DNA from: CAYPNF01 sp964411985
GTDB lineage: Bacteria; Verrucomicrobiota; Verrucomicrobiia; Limisphaerales; J093
Length of the DNA: 64,000 bases
NCBI GenBank assembly: GCA_964411985.1
Contig: CAYPNF010000012.1
Location: 62,001-126,000 of the forward strand
Reading direction: 5' to 3'
A model generated the notes under the pieces. It did not search any database and was not told where the DNA came from. It saw only the letters and a list, made by a program, of their open reading frames with translations. Positions 1 to 7,747 of this stretch are shown in pieces (positions within the stretch are counted from its first letter, which is position 1; every line of letters starts with the position of its first letter). Made by a program: the position numbers and the translations under genes.

Positions 1-1
1 T

Positions 2-445
2 GCCCGCACCAAGTTCCTTGGGGCTCTGGAGCTCGTGAAAGAGATGGAGAGGAGTTTCAAGCGGGCCCAAGCCTTGGATGAATCCTTCGATCACGCTGGA
101 CCGGACCGATGCCTCGGCCTGCTTTACTTCCAGGCCCCGGGCTGGCCCACCAGCGTCGGAAGCCGAAGCAAGGCTCGTTTGCACCTTCAGCGGGCCTTGC
201 ATCTCCAGCCTGACTATCCTGAGAACCATATCAACCTTTTGGAGGCTTGGATGAAGTGGGGGGACACCAAGTTGGTGCGTGAAGCTATGGCCAAGGCCAG
301 CGACGTCGTAACCGCCGCCAGAACCAATCTCGTCGGAGACGCCTGGCTCGCCAGCTGGGAGAATTGGGATCCGCGCTGGCGTGCGCTGCAGGCGAAGGTG
401 GCCGACCTCGAAAAGGCGGGCGAGAAGCCCTCACAACGAAAATGA
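2..445 (+). CDS. TPR-repeat protein, C-terminal part (5' end outside window)
   Basis: The reading frame is open to the left edge, so the true start lies outside the window and only about 147 C-terminal residues are seen. The segment LHLQRALHLQPDYPENHIN is a typical TPR helix pair, and the preceding GPDRCLGLLYFQAPGWP resembles the C-terminal repeats of proteins annotated as TatT-like or generic TPR proteins. No catalytic motif is visible, so a scaffold or periplasmic interaction role is only inferred. The stop overlaps the start of the following lipoprotein gene by 4 nt (ATGA), which points to translational coupling in one operon. Confidence is good for TPR and low for the exact family. Confidence 0.7.
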   Translation, partial: ARTKFLGALELVKEMERSFKRAQALDESFDHAGPDRCLGLLYFQAPGWPTSVGSRSKARLHLQRALHLQPDYPENHINLLEAWMKWGDTKLVREAMAKASDVVTAARTNLVGDAWLASWENWDPRWRALQAKVADLEKAGEKPSQRK

Positions 446-912
446 GCTCAGATACTCGACTCCTGTTCCTGTCCTTGGGCCTGGGCCTCCTAATGCAGGC
501 ATGTTCAACCCCTCGGCCGGGTCCGGAAAAGAAAGCGGATACTCAGCCCGTGGTCCAAGACTCCAAGAAGGCTGAGCCAAGGAAGCCTCAGTCCCCTAAA
601 GAAAAACCTTTACCTCCTGGGGCTCCCTCTGCAGTGGGTGCCGCCCAGGACCCAGTTCAACCTCAGTATCCGCGCATCATGCCGGTCGACCGCAACCAAG
701 GGCGTGTGGCCAGTGTGAACGAGCGGTTGCGATTTGTGGTGGTAGACTACTCACTCAGCCCAATGCCAAAGATCGGGCAGCGCGTGTACCTCTACCGTGA
801 TGGAGCCAAGACGGGGGAGTTGCGCATTGCCGGGCCCTCGATGGGCACCACGATCATCGCGGACCTGCTCCAGGGCGACGCGAAGATTGGAGATCTGGCG
901 CGGGAGGACTAG
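442..912 (+). CDS. Small proline-rich lipoprotein with conserved C-terminal beta domain
   Basis: The 156-residue product starts at the ATG that overlaps the upstream stop. Earlier in-frame codons would destroy the signal peptide. The N-terminus is a lipoprotein signal with lipobox LMQAC (Cys about residue 20). A Pro/Lys-rich linker runs to about residue 75, followed by a compact beta-rich domain starting GRVASVNERLRFVVVDYSL and containing QRVYLYRDGAKTGELR. I associate such short C-terminal domains with uncharacterised lipoproteins of Verrucomicrobia; no function is known to me. It is coupled to the upstream TPR gene, which suggests that the two products act together at the envelope. Confidence 0.65.
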   Translation: MSSDTRLLFLSLGLGLLMQACSTPRPGPEKKADTQPVVQDSKKAEPRKPQSPKEKPLPPGAPSAVGAAQDPVQPQYPRIMPVDRNQGRVASVNERLRFVVVDYSLSPMPKIGQRVYLYRDGAKTGELRIAGPSMGTTIIADLLQGDAKIGDLARED

Positions 913-938
913 GGTGGTGTTCCCTGTGAACACCACCC
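912..938. terminator. Perfect hairpin between convergent genes
   Basis: An 11-bp perfect stem (912-922 with 928-938) and 5-nt loop begins on the last base of the lipoprotein stop codon and lies 10 nt before the stop of the minus-strand oxidoreductase gene. No U-tract follows on either strand, so it may stall polymerase or protect 3' ends of both transcripts rather than act as a classical intrinsic terminator. Confidence 0.6.
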
Positions 939-948
939 CAGCGGGCTG

Positions 949-2295
949 TCATTCGAATTTGTTGTTCCCTGGCATCGGGACTTCAGGGAACGGGAGGCTG
1001 CCCAATTCGTACTTGGTGGGACCAAGGCGCTGCTTGGCGGCGATGGCCTTGTCCCATTCAATGGTCTGCCCGGTATAGGCCGCTTCGCGTCCCATGATGG
1101 CTGTGAGCGTGCTCTCCGCCACCGCTTGGGCTTCGTTGAGTGGTTTGCCCGCCCGGATGCTGGCGATGAGATCCTGATGTTCCTGGTGATAGGCGTTGAC
1201 TTCCTGGTCCCGGAAACGCCAGACCTGCCCCTCTTTGGGTCTGATCCAGGTAGCGCAGTTGGAAGTGCCTTTCGTGCCGACCGCCGCCTCTTCCACCTTG
1301 CCTTCGCATCCGTTCATCTGGCGGCATTGACTGAACATCCGCATCCCGTTCGGATACTCATACTCGATCGCAAAATGGTCGTAGATATGCCCGTAGGTCT
1401 TATTCGGGCGTCCCTGGCGTCCGCCCATGCCATAGGCTTTGATCGGATGGGTACCCGCAACCCAATTCATGACGTCGAGGTTGTGCAGGTGTTGTTCCAC
1501 GATGTGGTCGCCCCCCGCCCAGGTGAAGTAATTCCAATTGCGCAATTGCCATTCCATGTCGCTCATGCCGTCCTTGCGCTCGATGACCCAGATCACGCCG
1601 CCGTTCCAGTAGGATCGCAGGCAGACCAGTTCGCCGATGGCGCCGTCCTGGATGCGCTTGATGGTCTCGTTATAGCCTTTCATGTGACGGCGTTGGGTGC
1701 CCGCCACGATGCCCAAGCCCTTCTTCTTCGCAATTTCGCCCGCCTCCATGACCATCCGCACCCCGGTCGGATCCACTGCCGCCGGTTTCTCTATGAACAC
1801 GTGCTTGCCTGCCTCGACGGCTGCTTTTAGATGCATCGGTCGGAAATGGGGTGGCGTTGCTTGAATGACGTAGTTGATCTTGTCGATGGCCAAGAGTTTC
1901 TTGTATCCCTCAAACCCGTCGAAACATTGATCCTTGGGGATGTTCACGCCGAGCTTTCCCAATTGCTCCCGACAGTTGCTCAAGCGATCTTCGAAGACAT
2001 CCGCCAGGGCGACGACTTCGATGTTCTTATTCGTGACCGCTGCACCCGCCGCTACATCCTCCGTGTGATAGCCGGCCGAAGGATAAATGACTTTCGTCGC
2101 CGCACCCAATGCGTCCAGGACCGCTCCGGTACCCCGGCCGCCACAGCCAATCAGGCCAATTCGAATCGGATCCTCGTTGGCGGCGTGGGTGGTGATCACG
2201 TAGGGACCCACCGCTGCTCCCGCCGCCAGGAGGGAGGAGCTCTTGAGGAAACCACGACGGGAAAGAGAACCGCTGGGATCGACAGGTATATTCAT
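949..2295 (-). CDS. Gfo/Idh/MocA family oxidoreductase 1, exported
   Basis: The 448-residue protein has a twin-arginine-type leader (SRRGFLKSSS near residues 12-21, then a hydrophobic alanine stretch). A Rossmann NAD(P)-binding start IGLIGCGGRGTGAV comes next, followed by HVFIEKPAAVD with the family's EKP lysine and a C-terminal alpha/beta domain containing GGDHIVEQHLHNLDVMNW. These enzymes oxidise or epimerise sugars and related polyols; the substrate cannot be read from sequence. Export by Tat as a folded, cofactor-loaded enzyme is inferred from the leader. It lies 187 nt downstream of the histidine kinase on the same strand and converges with the lipoprotein gene. A second copy of the family is encoded at 12088-13512. 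Confidence 0.88.
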   Translation of the reverse strand: MNIPVDPSGSLSRRGFLKSSSLLAAGAAVGPYVITTHAANEDPIRIGLIGCGGRGTGAVLDALGAATKVIYPSAGYHTEDVAAGAAVTNKNIEVVALADVFEDRLSNCREQLGKLGVNIPKDQCFDGFEGYKKLLAIDKINYVIQATPPHFRPMHLKAAVEAGKHVFIEKPAAVDPTGVRMVMEAGEIAKKKGLGIVAGTQRRHMKGYNETIKRIQDGAIGELVCLRSYWNGGVIWVIERKDGMSDMEWQLRNWNYFTWAGGDHIVEQHLHNLDVMNWVAGTHPIKAYGMGGRQGRPNKTYGHIYDHFAIEYEYPNGMRMFSQCRQMNGCEGKVEEAAVGTKGTSNCATWIRPKEGQVWRFRDQEVNAYHQEHQDLIASIRAGKPLNEAQAVAESTLTAIMGREAAYTGQTIEWDKAIAAKQRLGPTKYELGSLPFPEVPMPGNNKFE

Positions 2296-2482
2296 AGTAT
2301 CGTTGCTCAGTTAAACGGGCTAATGGAAAAAATCCTGATCCGGCCTCCTTATTCATGCAATGAAAATCTGGCCTGCCTGGGGGCCTCAAGGACGATGGAG
2401 GGTGGTTCGCAACCGCGTCGCAGGGATAGATTTCAGCTGCAGCACGGTCTACGCCCGGGGCTTGTGCGAAACCGTCAGAAGC

Positions 2483-5400
2483 TCACGTGACGCCCTCCAT
2501 CACTTCCCGGACTTTGTCGGTGAGGGTTTGGACAGAAAACGGTTTCTGAAGAGAGTGAGTGCCAGCCTCCAGCACTCCATGTTGCGCGATTACGTCCGCC
2601 GTATAGCCGGAAATGTAAAGACACCGGATTCCTGGTTTCAGAAGCGCGAGTCGCTGCCTGAGCTCCTTGCCATTCATCTCCGGCATGATGACATCGGTGA
2701 TCAACAATTGAATAGGCTCGGAGTGTTCTCGCGCCATCTGCAATGCGGCATTTGGACTCGGAGTGGCCAGCACGTGATAGCCGTACTGGGTCAGAATGCG
2801 GCGTGCCAGACTCAGGATTTGTTCTTCGTCCTCCACCAGCAGCACCGTCTCATTCCCGCGTAAAGGGGCTTGCTGCACGCGAGACGCCGGTGCCGCGACC
2901 GGTGCTTCCGATCGGGGAAGGCTGATGGTGAAAGTCGCTCCCTTCCCGGGGCGACTGTGAGCCTCGATGAAGCCTCGATTCTGCTTCACAATGCCAAAAA
3001 CCGTGGCCAACCCCAAGCCAGTGCCTTTGCCTATCTGCTTCGTCGTGAAGAACGGTTCAAAGAGATTCGCCAAGGCTATTTCATCCATGCCACCTCCGTC
3101 GTCGGTCACCGTCAGCACCACATAATCTCCCGGGGCGCAATCCGGATGGGCCCGGACGCGAGCCTCATCAAACCGGCTGTTGGCCGTCTTGATGCTGATC
3201 CTGCCCGTCTCGACGATTGCGTCTCGAGCGTTCACGCATAGATTGACCAGAACCTGATCCACTTGAGCCGGATCGATTTTCACCGGCCAAAGGTCGTTGC
3301 CTGGAATCCAGATGAGTTGGATATTCTCACCGATCAATCGCTGCAGCATCTTGAGCAGGGAAGCCACCGTTTCATTGAGATCGAGAATCTTGGGGCTGAC
3401 GGTTTGTTTTCTGGCAAAAGTCAGGAGCTGCCGAGTCAAGTCGGCCGAGCGTTGGGCCGAACTGTGGATTTCCTCCATCGCCTGGTGGAGGGGGCTACCT
3501 CGGGGGGTTTCCTCAAGTGCGAGCGCTGTGTTGCCCAGGATCACCTGGAGCATGTTGTTGAAATCATGCGCCACCCCGCCTGCCAGGCGCCCGATGGACT
3601 CCGTCTTCTCAGCCTGGGCCAAACGCTCCTGAAGCCTGGCCTTTTCTGCCTCCTCCAACTTTTGCCTCGTCACATCGCGGAACTGGCTCAACAATAACGG
3701 AGAAGACTCGGTATGTTCGATGAACCGTTCGGTGAGTTCGAACCACTTGGACTGGCCGTTCCATAGAATCATCTCGGTTTCCTGCCGAGGGGAGACAATC
3801 CTCCGCTGGAAACGGTCTTGGTATTCAGCCACGAGCGAATCCGGGTTCTCCGTCTGAAAAGCCCCCAGATACCCACAGCCTTCCAGTTCAACGCGCGTTT
3901 TCTGTACCATCTGGCAGTAAGCATCGTTCACCTGGACGACGATTCCGTTGCCATCCGTCATTCGCATGCCGTCGGCGGAGGCTTCCCAAACCAGGGCAAG
4001 ACGCCGTTGTGTGGCTGCTTCGGATTCCAGCCTCCGCCGGATCAGATCGGTTTGGTCAGATACCCGCCGCCGCAACGCCCCGATCCAGACTAATGAGGCA
4101 ACTACGATCACCAACAGTAGGAGGAGGAGCGCTACAATGCGCTGGGTAGTGAACCAAGGAGGAGACTCCAGAACCATGATATCGGCCGGAGTGCGAGCCA
4201 GCAGGCGGAATGCCCTGGGTTCCTGGTACCCATCCAGCCGCAACACGCAGATCCCAGTGACTCTCAGTTTGCTGTTGGCACGCCAGGAGGGAGCGAGTTG
4301 TCCGGTTTCCATCGGCTCCAATCCGGCGGTGAAGACGTCTCGGCCGACCTCCAGAACGAGTTCGGGGGCCGCGGAAGGCGGCACATCTTCCCGCAGGCGC
4401 GCATCGACCTGCACTAGCCGGCTGCGGTTGGTTATGTTCAAGATTTCGTTTGCGGGGAGGAGAGGTGCCATCACCGTTTTTCCCTTCCCCACCACGCGGT
4501 AATCGCCGCTGCCCAGCATGGCTTCATTCTCCTGAATCGCGCGAAAACCAACGACCTCTACCTCATCCCCAATCTCCACGCGGTTGGTCTGGTCGCTTTG
4601 CACGCGGATGGCGCCGGTTGCATCCTGCACATAGAGTTCTTTCCCTGGACGCCAGAGAGTCGCCACGCCACGGACTTTCAGGCGGCGATGCGCTTGCGCC
4701 GGGGGGATGAAACCTAACGCATCCCTGATGGTGGTGGGGAGAATTTGAAACTCGTTGAGGGGGGCGCTCTCCCGGATTTGGATGTCGCTCTCCTGCTGGA
4801 TCGTGATTTGCACGTCCGCCGGGGCGTCCAGGCGGTCCAGGTTCAGGATGCAGACTCCTTGGATGGCGACATACGCGTTCACCAGGTTCGTGCGAGGCTG
4901 CGATTCCGCCGAGGACGGCACCGTGCACCAGAAACGTCCGTCTACTGCTACCAGATCGAGATTCAGAATCCCATCCGCGTAGGTGGTGGATTGGACCACC
5001 CCCTGTACTTCGACCCGACGACAATCAAAAAGACCGGTCATGCCGGCGTGGTACGACATGAAGGGTGCGGGGGGTAGCACACCGTCTCCTTGCACGGAGA
5101 TCCTCACCGGCGAGATCATGGGGAGCACGCCGCCGGGTTTGGTCACCCCGGATATCTCCACCCGTTGACCTGCTTTCACCGCCGGGGACTGGCTCATCAA
5201 ACTGACATAAATCGCGGACTCCCCGTCTTGGAGAAACAGAGCTTTCCCGGGCGGGGTGAAGTGGGTGATCACTCCCGTTACCTGCAACGGATACTCCCTG
5301 CCGGCCTCTTCACGCGAGAGCCCCACAATCTCCTTGATGGTCCTCAGTACTCGCAGACTCGTGTTGGCCTGGGCTGCGACTGGCGGGACCGCCGAGGTTT

Positions 5401-6373
5401 CCACCACCCGGAATTCGGCGTCCCGCAGGGCCGGTTTTTCTTCATGAGTCGAAGGGAAGCCAATGGCTTCCACCAAGTCTCCCATGGCGAGTGTGACCTG
5501 CAACGGAGAAAAAACCGTTGCCTGATCGGTCTCATCGCGGACGGAGAGGGAGATGCCCTGTTGCTGGGCGGTAACCCGGCCGCGGATCAGTTGGCGCGTG
5601 GGGGTAGTGGGGGTGTTGGGTTGAATCCGTAACTGGCCGATCGGGGTTCGCACTAGTTCAAACGGCCTGGCTGGACCGGCGCGATCGACTCGGATGTTCT
5701 CGAAGGTATCCGTCAGGAGATAGGTCTCTTCTGCCCTGCCGGTGGCTGCGTATCCTTCCTGGCAACAGATTGCATCGACCGTGATTTCGGCGTCCAGCAG
5801 GCCCGCTAAGTCCGTCGGTTGGTAGCGGTGCACCCACAGGATCACTGGTTTGCCATCGACCTCGAGAAAAAGCTTGAGTCGTGAAAGCTCCACGACGGAT
5901 CGGATTGTACCCTTGACTCGTACCCAATGGGATTCGAAGGCTCGGCTATCCAAGTTCGCCCCAGTAGCCACCCGAGGCGCAGGCCGCTGGCCTGCCGCCA
6001 GCCGCTGTACGTTGACGTCACGCAGCACGTGTGGCGGATTGGTGGTCGCCGCATCCATTCGATATCCTTCGATCAGGATCCGGTCACCGGGGGCGAAACT
6101 CCAATTCGGTGCCGGATGCCGCACCAAGCACCCCCCCGTTTCATCCTGCGCATAGAAGAGTTTCCAATCCAGATCCACGTAGGTGGCTACGGCGGATATT
6201 CGAGCCATGGTATCGGAATTCACGGGCTTCCCAAAGAAACCTCTGATGGTGGAGTAGTCGGAAGTGGTTTCCGCCCCGTGCATCTGCCTTGGACCCGCCA
6301 GCCAGAAAACAAGCCACAGCACCATCACCGGTAGACGGTTGCCTTGCACATATTGGATACACGAGTGACTCAT
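2483..6373 (-). CDS. Hybrid sensor histidine kinase with N-terminal OB-fold-like repeats
   Basis: The product has 1,296 residues. Residues 1-34 are a signal peptide. About 35-735 hold repeated beta-rich units with a recurring pattern, for example RGRVTAQQQGISLSVRDETD near 264, TGVITHFTPPGKALFLQDG near 366 and RGVATLWRPGKELYVQDATG near 568, each followed by GD.VE..GF; they look like OB folds. One transmembrane helix is at about 744-764, a PAS domain at about 790-900, a HisKA box with His936 (AGGVAHDFNN), a HATPase with N1044/N1048, DDGGGM and GKGTGLGLA, and a C-terminal receiver with Asp1227 and Lys1277. The periplasmic ligand is unknown. It starts 139 nt after an ABC exporter cluster on the same strand, so it may sense an exported or envelope compound. 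Confidence 0.9.
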   Translation of the reverse strand: MSHSCIQYVQGNRLPVMVLWLVFWLAGPRQMHGAETTSDYSTIRGFFGKPVNSDTMARISAVATYVDLDWKLFYAQDETGGCLVRHPAPNWSFAPGDRILIEGYRMDAATTNPPHVLRDVNVQRLAAGQRPAPRVATGANLDSRAFESHWVRVKGTIRSVVELSRLKLFLEVDGKPVILWVHRYQPTDLAGLLDAEITVDAICCQEGYAATGRAEETYLLTDTFENIRVDRAGPARPFELVRTPIGQLRIQPNTPTTPTRQLIRGRVTAQQQGISLSVRDETDQATVFSPLQVTLAMGDLVEAIGFPSTHEEKPALRDAEFRVVETSAVPPVAAQANTSLRVLRTIKEIVGLSREEAGREYPLQVTGVITHFTPPGKALFLQDGESAIYVSLMSQSPAVKAGQRVEISGVTKPGGVLPMISPVRISVQGDGVLPPAPFMSYHAGMTGLFDCRRVEVQGVVQSTTYADGILNLDLVAVDGRFWCTVPSSAESQPRTNLVNAYVAIQGVCILNLDRLDAPADVQITIQQESDIQIRESAPLNEFQILPTTIRDALGFIPPAQAHRRLKVRGVATLWRPGKELYVQDATGAIRVQSDQTNRVEIGDEVEVVGFRAIQENEAMLGSGDYRVVGKGKTVMAPLLPANEILNITNRSRLVQVDARLREDVPPSAAPELVLEVGRDVFTAGLEPMETGQLAPSWRANSKLRVTGICVLRLDGYQEPRAFRLLARTPADIMVLESPPWFTTQRIVALLLLLLVIVVASLVWIGALRRRVSDQTDLIRRRLESEAATQRRLALVWEASADGMRMTDGNGIVVQVNDAYCQMVQKTRVELEGCGYLGAFQTENPDSLVAEYQDRFQRRIVSPRQETEMILWNGQSKWFELTERFIEHTESSPLLLSQFRDVTRQKLEEAEKARLQERLAQAEKTESIGRLAGGVAHDFNNMLQVILGNTALALEETPRGSPLHQAMEEIHSSAQRSADLTRQLLTFARKQTVSPKILDLNETVASLLKMLQRLIGENIQLIWIPGNDLWPVKIDPAQVDQVLVNLCVNARDAIVETGRISIKTANSRFDEARVRAHPDCAPGDYVVLTVTDDGGGMDEIALANLFEPFFTTKQIGKGTGLGLATVFGIVKQNRGFIEAHSRPGKGATFTISLPRSEAPVAAPASRVQQAPLRGNETVLLVEDEEQILSLARRILTQYGYHVLATPSPNAALQMAREHSEPIQLLITDVIMPEMNGKELRQRLALLKPGIRCLYISGYTADVIAQHGVLEAGTHSLQKPFSVQTLTDKVREVMEGVT

Positions 6374-6512
6374 GGGACTTCAATCAACCCAGCCAACGAG
6401 GGCTCCGCTCCATCATCCGTGGTCCATTCGAGTTCTCTCTCGACATGACTTCCAGCGTAAGCGGCATGCCCGGATTGTAGCGCCGTCTTCGCCTGGTCGT
6501 CCAGCCTTTGGA

Positions 6513-7730
6513 CTAGATCTTTATGCGACGGATGCGAAGTCCCGCGGTAATGCGATCTCCTGGGTAAAGGATGATCTCTTCGCCTTCCTGTAGCCCTTCG
6601 AGGATTTCCGTCTCGGTTCCGCTAGTTCGGCCCGTTTTCACCATACTCGGTACGGCCCTTCCTAGAATAACCTTGAACACCGCCCAATCCTGTCCTCGTC
6701 GGTACAGGGCTCCCGAGGGAACCTTCAGCACGTTTCCTGACTCCCAAGTCACAATCCGCGCCTCCACCCGGAATCCGTCGCCGAGCGTCAGGCGGTCCTG
6801 GGGCGGGGTGGTGAGATCGGCGATGGCTCTGACCCTCTGTTCCTCCACTCCCAGCGCGGAGATCTTGGTGAAGGCGGCTGGTTCCACCAGGCGGAGCTTT
6901 CCCTCCAGCACCCCGTTGCCACCCCAATGTTCCAAGTAGACCTTGGAACCCGGAGCGACGGCGGCTCCATCCCTCGAGAGGACTTCGATCACCACCTCGA
7001 GGTCGGTGGGATCACCGATCTCGAGCAAAGGTGTGCTGGCGTTCACCACGCGACTGTTCTCCTCAAAGACGCGGAGCACCCTCCCACTGGCCGGCGACAG
7101 CACCGTTGTAGGTCCGATGGCTGGCTTTGCACCACCCTCCTGAGAGCCGCCGAATTCGCCCAGTTCCGCCTCGGCCAAGCGCAGGGAGCTCTCTGCGCTG
7201 GAGACGTCTCGGGCCGAGGAGACCTCTCGCCACCGGGCTCCTTCCAGATCTTGGATTGTGACGGTGCCCTCACTGAAGAGTCTTTCGATGCGCGCCAAAT
7301 CATTCCGTGCGAATTCGTGGGCTGCCTGGGCTTTGGCCAGCGCTGCCTTGGCCGCGTCCCGGCGCGCTTCGGCCAGCAGACGGCTGCGCGCGTCCAAGAG
7401 CGTGGGATCGAGCGGATCAATGATCCCGACCACGGTCTTTCCTTGTTCCACGGTGGCGCCGGCCTTGAGGTTGATGCGCCGGAGCTGCCCTGCCACCGGC
7501 GCACTCACCAGGTATCGGTTGCGGACTCGCGTTTTTCCCTCTTCGTTGATCGTTGCCCTTAAGCTGCCGCGGGCGACTTGAGTAGTCTCCACCGGGGTTG
7601 GGCGAGGCCAGAGGCCGGCAAGAATGAGGGCAACCAGCAGCATGGCGCCCAGGTAAGGCAGCCAGCGAAGGCGTCGCGGAGCCACTCGGTTGGCAGGTTT
7701 GGCGGAGGGAGAAGATTGGCTGGGATTCAT
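6513..7730 (-). CDS. HlyD/RND-type periplasmic adaptor of an ABC exporter
   Basis: This is a membrane-fusion protein of about 405 residues: a cytoplasmic N-terminus, one transmembrane helix (WLPYLGAMLLVALILAGLW), a barrel/lipoyl half starting RNRYLVSAPVAGQLRRINLK, an alpha-helical hairpin rich in Ala, Glu and Arg (about 100-190), the second lipoyl half VLSPASGRVLRVFEEN, and a C-terminal domain ending PGDRITAGLRIRRIKI. I chose the ATG at 7730; a TTG four codons upstream is possible. It lies 17 nt after the permease stop, so ATPase, permease and adaptor form one operon. No outer-membrane TolC gene is adjacent, so the pump must borrow one, perhaps the one at 44503. Confidence 0.87.
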   Translation of the reverse strand: MNPSQSSPSAKPANRVAPRRLRWLPYLGAMLLVALILAGLWPRPTPVETTQVARGSLRATINEEGKTRVRNRYLVSAPVAGQLRRINLKAGATVEQGKTVVGIIDPLDPTLLDARSRLLAEARRDAAKAALAKAQAAHEFARNDLARIERLFSEGTVTIQDLEGARWREVSSARDVSSAESSLRLAEAELGEFGGSQEGGAKPAIGPTTVLSPASGRVLRVFEENSRVVNASTPLLEIGDPTDLEVVIEVLSRDGAAVAPGSKVYLEHWGGNGVLEGKLRLVEPAAFTKISALGVEEQRVRAIADLTTPPQDRLTLGDGFRVEARIVTWESGNVLKVPSGALYRRGQDWAVFKVILGRAVPSMVKTGRTSGTETEILEGLQEGEEIILYPGDRITAGLRIRRIKI

Positions 7731-7747
7731 GAGGTTTCGCAAGGTGC

